A stretch of 64,000 nucleotides of DNA, taken from Mitsuaria chitosanitabida ATCC BAA-476 = NBRC 102408 (GTDB taxonomy: Bacteria > Pseudomonadota > Gammaproteobacteria > Burkholderiales > Burkholderiaceae_C). A program made the translations under genes and the position numbers. This document shows, piece after piece, positions 28,766 through 37,266 of the stretch; within the stretch, counting starts at the first letter, position 1, and every line of letters begins with the position of its first letter. The notes under the pieces are model-generated. The model was not told where the DNA came from. It saw only the letters and a program-made list of their open reading frames with translations, and did no database searches. The DNA lies in NCBI RefSeq assembly GCF_001598255.1, contig NZ_BCYP01000024.1, positions 62,001 to 126,000 of the forward strand. The letters run 5' to 3'.

Positions 28766-29611
28766 ATGACCACTCCGATCTCCATCACCCGCCACCAGGG
28801 CCTCGAGGCCATCGAACTGCACGCCCCCGACGGCGCTCGCGCGACGCTGCTGCTGCACGGCGCGCACCTGGTGTCGTGGCGGCCCGCCGGCGCCGATGAG
28901 CAGCTCTACCTGTCCCCCAAGAGCGCCTTCACCACCGGTCAGGCGGTGCGCGGCGGCGTGCCGGTGATCTTTCCGCAGTTCGCGACCCGCGGTCCGCTGC
29001 AGCGCCACGGCTTCGCGCGCGGCAAGCCCTGGCAGTTGGTCAGCGCCGAGTCCGGCAAGGACGACTCGCTGGCGGTGCTGCGCCTGACCGACGACGCCGC
29101 CACCCGCATGGTGTGGCCGCATGCCTTCGAGGCCGAGATCAGCATCCGCATCGCCGGCCGCGCGCTGGAGATGGAGCTGGCCTGCGAGAACCGCGGCGAG
29201 GCGCCGCTGTCCTTCACGGCCGCGCTGCACACCTACCTGCGGCTGACCAGCTACATGTCGGCCTCGCTGCAGGGGCTCTCGGGCCTGGCCTACTGGGACT
29301 CGACGATCGAGCGCGCCGGCACCCAGCACGAGGACCTGTTGCGCCTGGACGGCGAGACCGACCGCATCTACCAGGACGTGAAGCACGACCTGACCCTGCG
29401 CGACGGCGACCGCCGCCTGGCCATCTGGCAGCAGGGCTTCTCCGACGCCGTGATCTGGAATCCGGGCGAGGAGAAGGGCGACGCCCTGGTCGACATGCCG
29501 GCAGGCGGCTGGAAGGAGATGCTCTGCGTCGAGGCCGCGCAGGCGCTGCGTCCGATCGAGCTCCAGCCCGGCGAGACCTGGGCCGGCCTGCAGACCATCG
29601 TGCTGCTCTGA
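28766..29611 (+). CDS. D-hexose-6-phosphate mutarotase (YeaD type)
   Basis: A 281-aa aldose-1-epimerase-fold protein that interconverts alpha and beta anomers of glucose-6-phosphate and related sugars. It shows LLHGAHLVSWRPAG, GVPVIFPQFATRG, the catalytic His in FTAALHTYLRL, SDAVIWNPGEEKG and the catalytic Glu in MLCVEAAQA. The ATG begins 4 nt after a strong terminator with no Shine-Dalgarno, so it needs its own transcript start. That transcript may be nearly leaderless, or a later start may be used. It precedes ppk2 by 40 nt. Confidence 0.9.
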   Translation: MTTPISITRHQGLEAIELHAPDGARATLLLHGAHLVSWRPAGADEQLYLSPKSAFTTGQAVRGGVPVIFPQFATRGPLQRHGFARGKPWQLVSAESGKDDSLAVLRLTDDAATRMVWPHAFEAEISIRIAGRALEMELACENRGEAPLSFTAALHTYLRLTSYMSASLQGLSGLAYWDSTIERAGTQHEDLLRLDGETDRIYQDVKHDLTLRDGDRRLAIWQQGFSDAVIWNPGEEKGDALVDMPAGGWKEMLCVEAAQALRPIELQPGETWAGLQTIVLL

Positions 29612-29651
29612 CCCGAGGTAAGCTGGCCCGTCCACCACCGACGGAGCCAGC

Positions 29652-30563
29652 ATGGGCGACAAGAAGTCCGACAAGGCCGCGAAGCAGGGCAAGGCCGCGA
29701 AGGCGGCCCGGTCCGCCAAGGCCGACGACCACGGCAAGGCCTCTGGCGGCAACGCCAAGAGCAACGGCAACGGTCATGGGAATGGCCGCGGCAAGCTCTC
29801 CAAGGCCGACTACTACGAGCGCCTGCTCCCGTTGCAGGTCGAGCTCAACAACCTGGCGCGCTGGCTGCAGCACACCGGCAAGCGGCTGCTGATCCTGATG
29901 GAAGGCCGCGACACGGCGGGCAAGGGGGGCGTGATCAACGCGATCTCGGAAACGCTCAACCCGCGCCAGTGCCACACCGTCGCCTTGGGCAAGCCCAGCG
30001 AGCGCGAGCTCGGCCAGTGGTACTTCCAGCGTTACGTCGAGCACCTGCCGGCGGCCGGCGAGATCGTGCTCTTCGACCGCAGCTGGTACAACCGCGCCGG
30101 CGTCGAGGCGGTCATGGGCTTCTGCACGCCCGATCAGGTCGACGTCTTCCTCAAGCAGGTGCCGACCTTCGAGCGCCTGCTCGTCGACGACGGCATCCTG
30201 CTCTTCAAGTACTGGCTCACCGTCGACCAGGTGCATCAGGAGGAGCGCTTCGCGGAGCGCGCCATCGATCCGCTCAAGCGCTGGAAGCTCTCGCCGATCG
30301 ATCTGGAGTCCCGCGAGCATTACGAGGACTACGGTCGCGCCCGTGACCGCATGCTCGAGGCCACGCACAACAAGCACGCGCCCTGGACGCTGGTCGACTT
30401 CAACGACCAGCGCCGCGGTCGGCTCACGCTGATCCGGCATCTGCTCGACCACCTGCCCGACGTGACCGTGCCGCCCCAGGAGATCGAGTTTCCGCCGCTC
30501 ACGCGCGGCCCGAAGAAGGAGCGCTTCGGCGGGAAGCTCAAGCCGATCGATCCGGCCTCGTGA
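29652..30563 (+). CDS. Polyphosphate kinase 2 family protein
   Basis: A 303-aa cytosolic kinase using polyphosphate to phosphorylate nucleotides. Walker A EGRDTAGKGG, lid-region TLNPRQCHTVALGKPSERE, Walker B VLFDRSWYNRAGVE and WKLSPIDLESREHYEDYGRA are all intact. The length fits single-domain PPK2 of the ADP/GDP-phosphorylating class. An extra Lys/Ala/Gly/Asn-rich N-terminal tail of about 50 residues (KKSDKAAKQGKAAKAARSAK onward) is low complexity and may bind polyphosphate or nucleic acid. Confidence 0.93.
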   Translation: MGDKKSDKAAKQGKAAKAARSAKADDHGKASGGNAKSNGNGHGNGRGKLSKADYYERLLPLQVELNNLARWLQHTGKRLLILMEGRDTAGKGGVINAISETLNPRQCHTVALGKPSERELGQWYFQRYVEHLPAAGEIVLFDRSWYNRAGVEAVMGFCTPDQVDVFLKQVPTFERLLVDDGILLFKYWLTVDQVHQEERFAERAIDPLKRWKLSPIDLESREHYEDYGRARDRMLEATHNKHAPWTLVDFNDQRRGRLTLIRHLLDHLPDVTVPPQEIEFPPLTRGPKKERFGGKLKPIDPAS

Positions 30564-30571
30564 CGGGGATC

Positions 30572-30592
30572 GCCGGCCCGCGCGCGGCCGGC
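30572..30592. terminator. GC hairpin between convergent ppk2 and TPM genes
   Basis: GCCGGCC-CGCGCGC-GGCCGGC is a perfect 7-bp stem in the 35-nt gap between converging genes. It lacks a T-tract. It possibly acts as a bidirectional transcript end. Confidence 0.4.
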
Positions 30593-30598
30593 GGCCGC

Positions 30599-31153
30599 TC
30601 AGATGACGACGACCGCGTCGGGCAGCTCGTTGCGGGGCGGGGCCGAGGGATCGCGCGGGAAGTGTTCCGCCATCAGGACCTCGACCGCGCGCACCGCGTC
30701 GATCAAGCCCTGCTCGAACTGGCCCGCCTTGAGCGAGCGTCCCAGACCGTCGACCACCGCATGCCACTGCGCCGGGTCCACGCGGCGGTTCAGGCCGCGG
30801 TCGGCGACGATCTCGATCGCGTGCTCGGCCAGCAGCAGGTAGATCAGCACGCCGTTGTTGCGCTCGGTGTCCCAGACGCGCAGCTTGCCGAACAGCGCCA
30901 ACGCGCGCTCCCGCGCATGCGCATGGCGCCACAGATAGCTCATCGGCAGCGAGGCCTCGACGCACAGCCGGATCTCGCCGCCGTGCGTGAGTTCGCTCTC
31001 GGTGACGCGGGCCGACAGCCGCGCCAGGGCGGGGGCCGGCAGGACGCGCCGCACGTCGGCCTCGTCCCAGAACCGATGGCGGAAGAAGCGGCGGAGCCGC
31101 GCCATCAGGCCCGGCTTCATGCCCGACGCGCGGGGCTGCGTGGGACTCGTCAT
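30599..31153 (-). CDS. TPM-domain protein
   Basis: A 184-aa protein with a single TPM domain: ARLSARVTESELTHGGEIRL, WDTERNNGVLIYLLLAEHAI, EIVADRGLNRRVDPAQWHAV and GLIDAVRAVEVLMAEHFP. The last motif is the usual end. It has no signal peptide or evident membrane helix. Its ATG overlaps the stop of the upstream TPM gene (TGATG), so it is translationally coupled. It is third in the lemA-TPM-TPM operon. TPM domains occur in proteins linked to membrane or photosystem repair; the role here is unknown. Confidence 0.9.
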   Translation of the reverse strand: MTSPTQPRASGMKPGLMARLRRFFRHRFWDEADVRRVLPAPALARLSARVTESELTHGGEIRLCVEASLPMSYLWRHAHARERALALFGKLRVWDTERNNGVLIYLLLAEHAIEIVADRGLNRRVDPAQWHAVVDGLGRSLKAGQFEQGLIDAVRAVEVLMAEHFPRDPSAPPRNELPDAVVVI

Positions 31154-32148
31154 CACCAGTCTCCCGAGGCGCCACCGCCACCGAAGTCGCCACCGCCGCC
31201 CGAGGAGAAGCCTCCGCCGTCGCTGCCGCCTCCGCCCCCGCTCCAACCGCCGCCGCCGCCACCACCGCCCCAGATGATGGGCGGCACATAGCCGCCGGTG
31301 CCAGTGCCGGTGCCGTGGGCGCTGCGGCGGTAGTTCGAGTACGGTGAGTTCGGATTGCTCCGCCGTGCCGCGCCGATGCCCAGCAGGCCGACCAGGATCA
31401 GCGAACCGATCGCCGCGCCGATGCCCAGCAGCAGGCTGCCGCTCAGCGTCCAGCCGACGGCGCCGGCGCCCATGCCGGTCACGACGCTGCCGAACTTGCG
31501 GCCCAGCATCGCCGTGAGCAGCGCGCCCGCCAGCGGCACGCCGATGAAGGCGAGCATGGCGATCTCGCCGATGTCGATGCCATGGCCGCGCGACGGTCGG
31601 GCCGTCGGCGTCGGGGCGGGCAGGTGCTCGCCGCGGATGCGCGCCTGCAGCGAGTCCACCGCGCGGTTCAGGCCGCCGGCGAAGTCACCGGCCTTGAACG
31701 CGGGTCCGATGTCGCGCTGGATGATCTGGCGCGCGGCCAGGTCGGGCACGGCGCCCTCCAGCGCCTTGGCGGTCTGGATGTTGACGCGCCGGTCGTTCTT
31801 CGCGACCACGATCAGCAGGCCGTCGCCAACCTCGCGTCGGCCGATCTTCCAGGTGTCGCCGACGCGCTGCGCATAGGACGCGATGTCCTCGGGCGCCGTG
31901 GTCGGGACCATCAGGATCACGATCTGCGGACCGGCCTCGCGCTCGAAGGCGGCGAGCTTGGATTCCAGCCCCTGCTTCTGCGCCGCGTTGAGCGTGCCGG
32001 TCTGATCGACGACGCGACCGCTGAGCGGTGGCACCGCCTGCACGTCCTGCGCGCGCGCCCGGGGCACCAGGCCGCCGAGCATCAGCAGCCCGAGCAGCAT
32101 CAGCGCCCAGATCCGCGGCATCGCGCTCGCCGGCCGGTGCCAGGTCAT
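31153..32148 (-). CDS. YgcG-family TPM-domain membrane protein with Gly-rich tail
   Basis: A 331-aa exported membrane protein. A signal peptide ends near PRARAQD. The TPM domain spans about residues 40-175 (RVVDQTGTLNAAQKQGLESK, VGDGLLIVVAKNDRRVNIQT and DFAGGLNRAVDSLQARIRGE). Hydrophobic segments follow (AMLAFIGVPLAGALLTAML, GSLLLGIGAAIGSLILVGLL). The C-terminus is a long Gly/Ser tail with an FGGGGASGDW end, typical of YgcG proteins. It lies between lemA (10 nt upstream) and the second TPM gene. Confidence 0.92.
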   Translation of the reverse strand: MTWHRPASAMPRIWALMLLGLLMLGGLVPRARAQDVQAVPPLSGRVVDQTGTLNAAQKQGLESKLAAFEREAGPQIVILMVPTTAPEDIASYAQRVGDTWKIGRREVGDGLLIVVAKNDRRVNIQTAKALEGAVPDLAARQIIQRDIGPAFKAGDFAGGLNRAVDSLQARIRGEHLPAPTPTARPSRGHGIDIGEIAMLAFIGVPLAGALLTAMLGRKFGSVVTGMGAGAVGWTLSGSLLLGIGAAIGSLILVGLLGIGAARRSNPNSPYSNYRRSAHGTGTGTGGYVPPIIWGGGGGGGGWSGGGGGSDGGGFSSGGGGDFGGGGASGDW

Positions 32149-32158
32149 GCGCGGGTCC

Positions 32159-32851
32159 TCAGCGCGAGGCCGGGGAGGCGGCCGGCGTGGGCGTGGCAGG
32201 GGCGGGCTTGTCGAAGTTCACCGTCGGCGGGGCGGAGATCGTGGCCTCGTTCTGCACGGTGAAGTTGGGCTTGACGTCGTAGCCGAACATCTTGGCCGTC
32301 AGGTTGGTCGGGAAGCGGCGGGTCAGCACGTTGTAGTCCTGCACCGACTTGATGTAGCGGTTGCGGGCCACGGTGATGCGGTTCTCCGTGCCCTCGAGCT
32401 GCACGCGCAGGTCCTGGAAGCCCTGGTTGGCCTTCAGGTTGGGGTACTGCTCGCTGACGACCAGCAGCCGGCTCAGCGCGCCGGAGAGCTCGCCCTGCGC
32501 GGCCTGGAACTTCTGCAGCGCCGCCGGGTCGCGCGCCAGCTCGGGCGTGACCTGGATGCTGGTGGCCTTGGCGCGGGCCTCGACGACCTTGGTCAGCGTC
32601 TCCTGCTCGAAGCCGGCCTCGCCCTTGACCGTGTTGACGATGTTGGGGATCAGGTCGGCGCGGCGCTGGTACTGGCTCAGCACCTCGGACCAGCTGGCGT
32701 TGACCTGCTCGTCCAGGGTCTGGAACTCGTTGTAGCCGCAGCCGCTCAGCGCCAGCGGGGCGCCGACGATCAGCGCCGACGCGGCCAGCGCGCGGGTCGA
32801 AGACAGCAAACGGGATGCGACGGGCTTGGTTGTCTTCAGGGTCGTGGTCAT
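32159..32851 (-). CDS. lemA: LemA-family lipoprotein
   Basis: A 230-aa protein. The signal sequence ends at the lipobox LALSGCGYNEF, so it is probably lipid-anchored. The LemA core shows LDEQVNASWSEVLSQYQRRA, LIPNIVNTVKGEAGFE, EGTENRITVARNRYIKSVQD and YNVLTRRFPTNLTAKMFGY. The ATG at 32851 has GGAGGA 8 nt upstream. It leads the lemA-TPM-TPM operon, a recurrent association. Exact function is unknown. The start lies 124 bp from divergent hemE. Confidence 0.93.
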   Translation of the reverse strand: MTTTLKTTKPVASRLLSSTRALAASALIVGAPLALSGCGYNEFQTLDEQVNASWSEVLSQYQRRADLIPNIVNTVKGEAGFEQETLTKVVEARAKATSIQVTPELARDPAALQKFQAAQGELSGALSRLLVVSEQYPNLKANQGFQDLRVQLEGTENRITVARNRYIKSVQDYNVLTRRFPTNLTAKMFGYDVKPNFTVQNEATISAPPTVNFDKPAPATPTPAASPASR

Positions 32852-32975
32852 CGACAGGTCCTCCATGTGTGCCGGCATATGGTTGGCGGCCGGGACATTT
32901 TCAAGGGAAGCGGCGCTTGACGGCATCGATCTGCCGCCGGCGGGTTCCCGACGGCCCCGAGGATAATCGCCGCCC

Positions 32976-34082
32976 ATGAGCGCCCCTCTGAAAAACGACG
33001 TCTTCCTGCGCGCCTGTCTGCGCCAGCCCACCGAGTACACCCCTGTCTGGCTGATGCGCCAGGCCGGCCGCTATCTGCCGGAGTACCGCGACACCCGCGC
33101 GAAGGCCGGCAGCTTCATGGGCCTGGCCACGAACAAGGACTACGCGACCGAGGTCACGCTGCAGCCGCTGGAGCGCTATCCGCTGGACGCGGCCATCCTG
33201 TTCAGCGACATCCTGACCGTGCCCGACGCGATGGGCCTGGGCCTGTCCTTCGCGCAGGGCGAGGGCCCGAAGTTCGAGAAGGTCGTGCGCGACGAGGCCG
33301 CCGTGAAGGCGCTGGCCGTGCCCGACATGGACAAGCTGCGCTACGTCTTCGACGCGGTGGGCTCGATCCGCCGCGCGCTCGACGGACGCGTGCCGCTGAT
33401 CGGTTTCTCGGGCAGCCCGTGGACGCTGGCCTGCTACATGGTCGAGGGCGGCGGCTCCGACGACTACCGCCAGGTCAAGAGCCTGATGTACGCGCGTCCC
33501 GACCTAATGCACCGCATCCTCGAGATCAACGCCGACGCCGTCGCCGCCTACCTCAATGCCCAGATCGAGGCCGGTGCCCAGGCGGTCATGATCTTCGACT
33601 CCTGGGGCGGCGTGCTGGCCGACGGCCAGTTCCAGCAGTTCAGCCTGGCCTATTCGCGCCGCGTGCTGGCGCAGGTCAAGTCCGAGCATGACGGCCAGCG
33701 CATCCCGCGCCTGCTGTTCACCAAGGGCGGCGGCCTGTGGCTGGACGAGATCGCCGACGCCGGCGCCGATGTCGTCGGCCTGGACTGGACCGTCAACCTG
33801 GGCCGCGCCCGCGCGCAGTTGAACGACCGCGTCGCGCTGCAAGGCAACCTCGATCCCAACGTGCTGTTCGCGCCGCCGGCCGCCGTGCGCGAGCAGGCCC
33901 GCGCGGTGCTGGACAGCTTCGGCTCGCCGCGCCGGGCGGACGGGCGGTGGGGGGGGCATGTGTTCAACCTGGGCCACGGCATCAGCCAGTTCACGCCGCC
34001 GGAGAGCGTCGCCGAACTGGTCGATGAAGTGCATCGGCACTCGCGCCGGCTGCGCGAGGCCGGGGTTCCGAAAGCCGGCTGA
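32976..34082 (+). CDS. hemE: Uroporphyrinogen decarboxylase
   Basis: A 368-aa cytosolic enzyme that removes four acetate carboxyls from uroporphyrinogen III to give coproporphyrinogen III in haem synthesis. Hallmarks are [16 protein letters not shown] at the N-terminus, [14 protein letters not shown] with the catalytic Asp, [19 protein letters not shown] and the closing [13 protein letters not shown]. Full length. It precedes priA, an order common in Burkholderiales. Confidence 0.97.
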   Translation: MSAPLKNDVFLRACLRQPTEYTPVWLMRQAGRYLPEYRDTRAKAGSFMGLATNKDYATEVTLQPLERYPLDAAILFSDILTVPDAMGLGLSFAQGEGPKFEKVVRDEAAVKALAVPDMDKLRYVFDAVGSIRRALDGRVPLIGFSGSPWTLACYMVEGGGSDDYRQVKSLMYARPDLMHRILEINADAVAAYLNAQIEAGAQAVMIFDSWGGVLADGQFQQFSLAYSRRVLAQVKSEHDGQRIPRLLFTKGGGLWLDEIADAGADVVGLDWTVNLGRARAQLNDRVALQGNLDPNVLFAPPAAVREQARAVLDSFGSPRRADGRWGGHVFNLGHGISQFTPPESVAELVDEVHRHSRRLREAGVPKAG

Positions 34083-34148
34083 GCGGGCCGCGAGCAAGGC
34101 GCCGAACCGGCCCTCGACGAGGTGTGAATTTCGTTCGGCGCTTTTCAG

Positions 34149-34157
34149 TTATCCCCA
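34149..34157 (+). promoter_or_regulatory. DnaA-box-like site (TTATCCCCA)
   Basis: TTATCCCCA differs from the consensus TTATCCACA at one position. It lies in the 281-bp non-coding region between hemE and priA, 215 bp before the priA start. Binding is inferred from sequence alone. Confidence 0.4.
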
Positions 34158-34337
34158 AAACCGCGCTTGTCACCGAAATGCAGCACAAGCGGTCGGCCAC
34201 CGCTAGGGCTTTCCCCGATGGGCGCGTAAGTGATTGATTTCAAAGGGGACTACAGGTTTCCCCGGAATTTGACGCCACCGGGCCTCCGTGGCGCCAATCG
34301 GCCCGGAGGCGGAAAACCCCGGGCGTTTCCCACAAAG

Positions 34338-34346
34338 TTATCCACA
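34338..34346 (+). promoter_or_regulatory. Consensus DnaA box upstream of priA
   Basis: TTATCCACA is a perfect DnaA box, 17 bp before the priA GTG start, where it would overlap the priA leader or promoter. It could couple priA expression to DnaA-ATP. The rest of the hemE-priA gap is unusually AT-containing for this genome and shows no gene. Confidence 0.55.
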
Positions 34347-34363
34347 GACTGGCGACCCCTGTC

Positions 34364-36484
34364 GTGAACACCCTTGGAAATCAGGCACTTGGCGCGGCTT
34401 CCTCATGCCGCGTGCGCGTCGCGGTCGAGGCGCCGCAGCACAGCGGCCTGACCGGACCGCTCGATTACCTGGGCCCGCAAGACTTGACCCCCGGCACCCT
34501 GGTGCAGGTCACGCTGGGGACGCGCGACGTGATGGGGCTGGTCTGGGATCCGCTGCCGGCGGGGCAGGGCGACGAGGATCAGCTCCCGGAAGCCGACCTG
34601 CGGCCGGTGGGCGAGGCGCTGGACGCCTTGCCGCCGTTGTCGTCGGCCTGGCGCCGGCTGCTGGACTTCGCCGCCGGCTACTACCAGCGCAGCGTGGGCG
34701 AGCTGGCCTTGTCCGTGCTGCCCAAGACGCTGCGAGAGCTGGACGCGGCGCAGTTGCAGGTCCGGCTCAAGAAGATCGACAAGGCCGACGCGGCCGCCGC
34801 GAAGGCTGCGGCCGAGGCGCCCGTCGTCGAGCCGGCGCGGCCCGAGCTGACCGCGCAGCAGCAGCAGGCGCTCGACGCGCTGTCGCGGCAGGCGGCCCAG
34901 CCGGCGCCCATCCCCTCGCTGCTGTGGGGCCTGACCGGCAGCGGCAAGACCGAGATCTACCTGCGCGCCGCCGAGGCCGCCCTCGAGCGCGGCCAGCAGG
35001 TGCTGGTGCTGGTCCCCGAGATCAACCTCACGCCGCAGCTGGAGGCGCGCTTCGCCGAGCGCTTCGCCGGCCATTCGATCGTGTCGCTGCACAGCGGGCT
35101 GACGCCGGTGCGGCGGCTCCACAACTGGCTGTCCGCGCACCTGGGGCGCGCGCAACTGGTGCTGGGCACGCGGCTGGCGGTGTTCGCGTCGATGCCGCGG
35201 CTGGGGCTGATCGTCGTCGACGAGGAGCACGACCCCTCCTACAAGCAGCAGGACGGCGCGCGCTACTCGGCCCGCGACCTGGCCGTGTACCGCGGCCATC
35301 TGGAGAAGATCCCGGTGGTGCTGGGCTCGGCGACGCCCTCGCTGGAAAGCTGGCAGCACGCGCTGGGCGGCCGCTATCAGCGCGTGGACCTGACCGAGCG
35401 CATCGGCGGCGGCGCGCTGCCGCAGGTGCGGCTCTTCGACATGAACCGGCTCGAGCGCAAGAAGGGCGTGACCACGGCGCTGTCCGTCCCGCTGCTGGAC
35501 GCACTGCGCAAGCGGCTGGAACGCGGCGAGCAGAGCCTGGTGTTCCTCAACCGCCGGGGCTACGCGCCGGTGCTGCATTGCGACCAGTGCAACTGGAAGA
35601 GCGACTGCCCGCATTGCAGCGCGCACCAGGTCTTCCACAAGGAGGACCGTACCCTGCGCTGCCACCACTGCGGCGTGTCGGCGCGGGTGCCGCGCGCCTG
35701 CCCGTCCTGCGGCAATCCCGACATCGCGCCGCTGGGCCGCGGCACCGAGCGGCTGGAGGAGCAGCTCGCCGCCGCGCTGCCGGGCGCGCGCGTGGCCCGC
35801 ATCGACGCGGACACGACCAAGCTCAAGGGCAGCCTGGAAGAACAGCTCGCCGCGGTGCATGAGGGCGACGTCGACATCCTGGTCGGCACGCAGATGATCG
35901 CCAAGGGGCACGACTTCCGGCGCATCACGCTGGTGGCGGCGGTGAACCCGGACGACGCGCTGTTCAGCAGCGACTTCCGCGCGCCGGAGCGGCTGTTCTC
36001 GCTGCTGATGCAGGTCGGCGGTCGCGCCGGCCGCGACGCCGCGCAGGCCGCGGCCAGCGAGATGTGGATCCAGACCTGGTACCCCGAGCACGCGCTGTAT
36101 CAGGCGCTGCAGAAGCACGATTACGAGGCCTTCGCCGGCGGTCAGCTGCATGAGCGGACCTCGGCCCACCTGCCGCCGTTCGCGCACCTGGCGCTGGTGC
36201 GGGCGGAGGGGCGCACGGTCGAGGCCGCGCGCGATTTCCTGGTCGCCGCGCAGGAGGCGGCGCGCGCGCTGCCGCTGTCGCTCGGCCTGATGCTCTATCC
36301 GCCGGTGCCCATGTCCGTGGCGCGGGTCGCCAACGTCGAGCGCTTCCAGATGCTGATCGAGGCCGGCAGCCGTGCGCAGCTTCAGCGCTTCCTGCGCGCA
36401 TGGATGCCGGACCTGCGCGCGCTCAAGCGGCGTCAGAAGGGCCTGACCCGCTGGGCCGTGGACGTGGATCCGCTGGCGATCTGA
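34364..36484 (+). CDS. priA: Primosomal replication restart helicase PriA
   Basis: A 706-aa 3'-to-5' DNA helicase that reloads DnaB at stalled forks. It has an N-terminal 3'-DNA-binding domain (RVRVAVEAPQHSGLTGPLDY), Walker A GLTGSGKTEIYL, DEEH box IVVDEEHDPSYKQQDG, and helicase motif SATPSLESW. The zinc-binding insert has paired cysteines (HCDQCNW, DCPHC, LRCHHCG and ACPSCGNPD). GTQMIAKGHDFRRITLV and QVGGRAGR follow. It starts with GTG at 34364. An Ala/Lys-rich linker separates the N-terminal and helicase regions. Confidence 0.96.
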   Translation: MNTLGNQALGAASSCRVRVAVEAPQHSGLTGPLDYLGPQDLTPGTLVQVTLGTRDVMGLVWDPLPAGQGDEDQLPEADLRPVGEALDALPPLSSAWRRLLDFAAGYYQRSVGELALSVLPKTLRELDAAQLQVRLKKIDKADAAAAKAAAEAPVVEPARPELTAQQQQALDALSRQAAQPAPIPSLLWGLTGSGKTEIYLRAAEAALERGQQVLVLVPEINLTPQLEARFAERFAGHSIVSLHSGLTPVRRLHNWLSAHLGRAQLVLGTRLAVFASMPRLGLIVVDEEHDPSYKQQDGARYSARDLAVYRGHLEKIPVVLGSATPSLESWQHALGGRYQRVDLTERIGGGALPQVRLFDMNRLERKKGVTTALSVPLLDALRKRLERGEQSLVFLNRRGYAPVLHCDQCNWKSDCPHCSAHQVFHKEDRTLRCHHCGVSARVPRACPSCGNPDIAPLGRGTERLEEQLAAALPGARVARIDADTTKLKGSLEEQLAAVHEGDVDILVGTQMIAKGHDFRRITLVAAVNPDDALFSSDFRAPERLFSLLMQVGGRAGRDAAQAAASEMWIQTWYPEHALYQALQKHDYEAFAGGQLHERTSAHLPPFAHLALVRAEGRTVEAARDFLVAAQEAARALPLSLGLMLYPPVPMSVARVANVERFQMLIEAGSRAQLQRFLRAWMPDLRALKRRQKGLTRWAVDVDPLAI

Positions 36485-36510
36485 CGCGCTCGCGGCGAAT
36501 CGGGTGCTCA

Positions 36511-36531
36511 GGCGCGGCGGACGGCCGCGCC
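36511..36531. terminator. Hairpin between convergent priA and REC-HPt genes
   Basis: GGCGCGGC-GGACG-GCCGCGCC is an 8-bp perfect stem in the 61-bp convergent gap, bracketed by two copies of GTGCTCA. No T-tract. Possibly a bidirectional transcript end. Confidence 0.45.
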
Positions 36532-36545
36532 GCGTGCTCAGCCGC

Positions 36546-37265
36546 TCAGAGCAGCTTGGCCAGCGCGCTCTCGAGCACCGGCCAGGCGCTGCGCACCGCG
36601 TCGTCGGCCGCCTCAGAGCCCTCGGCCGCCTGTTGCGCGTCGAGCTCGAGCTGCCGCGCGATCGCGGCCGCGTCGGCGTGGCCCAGCGTCAGCAGCACGC
36701 TCTTGAGGCTGTGGGCGAGGTGGCGCAGCTTGTGGTGCTCGCCGCGTTCCCAGGCCTTGCGGCCGTTGGCGATGTCATTGGGGAACTGCAGGCGCGCGCG
36801 CGCCAGGAAGGCCTGATAGAGGGCGGTATTGCCGCCGAAGTACTGCTCGATCGCGGCCTGATGGATGGACGGCGTGGCCACGTTGGCGGGCGCGTCGCGC
36901 AGACCGTCGAGGCAGGACTCCAGGTCGGCCAGCGAGCAAGGCTTGGACAGGAAGCGGGTGACGCCCAGCGCCTCCAGCTGCTCGCGCACGGCGGGGTTGA
37001 TGCCGGCGCTGAAGACGGCGAGCCGGGCGCCCGCGCGCAGCTCGGGGCGTTTGTGCAGCGTTTGCAGCAAGTCCAGCCCGTGGCGGCCGGGGAGCATCAG
37101 GTCGCTGATGACCAGGTCGAAGCGCTGGGTGGCCAGCGCCAGCAGCGCCTCGTCGACGGAGATGCAGGCCTGCAGGCGCACGTCGTCGTCCTCCAGTGCC
37201 ATCGCGACGAAGCGTTGGAGCGTCGGGTCGTCCTCCACCAGGAGAACGCGCACGCGGATGGCCAT
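36546..37265 (-). CDS. Response regulator with C-terminal HPt domain (REC-HPt)
   Basis: A 239-aa cytosolic phosphorelay protein. The receiver domain (about 1-120) has acidic VEDD, phospho-acceptor D55 in VISDLMLPGRHG and K108 in FLSKPC. The HPt domain (about 135-239) has the phospho-His H185 in RHLAHSLKSVLLTLG. There is no DNA-binding or output domain, so it should relay phosphate. Its ATG lies 1 nt after the stop of the HTH-REC gene, so the two are coupled. The divergent histidine kinase at 38991 has no receiver, making this protein its likely relay partner. Confidence 0.93.
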   Translation of the reverse strand: MAIRVRVLLVEDDPTLQRFVAMALEDDDVRLQACISVDEALLALATQRFDLVISDLMLPGRHGLDLLQTLHKRPELRAGARLAVFSAGINPAVREQLEALGVTRFLSKPCSLADLESCLDGLRDAPANVATPSIHQAAIEQYFGGNTALYQAFLARARLQFPNDIANGRKAWERGEHHKLRHLAHSLKSVLLTLGHADAAAIARQLELDAQQAAEGSEAADDAVRSAWPVLESALAKLL

Positions 37266-37266
37266 G

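Noticed and set aside
34149-34346. A replication origin in the hemE-priA gap
   Set aside because: Only one consensus and one near-consensus DnaA box are seen, with no AT-rich unwinding element, no dnaA or dnaN, and no further boxes; a promoter role is simpler.
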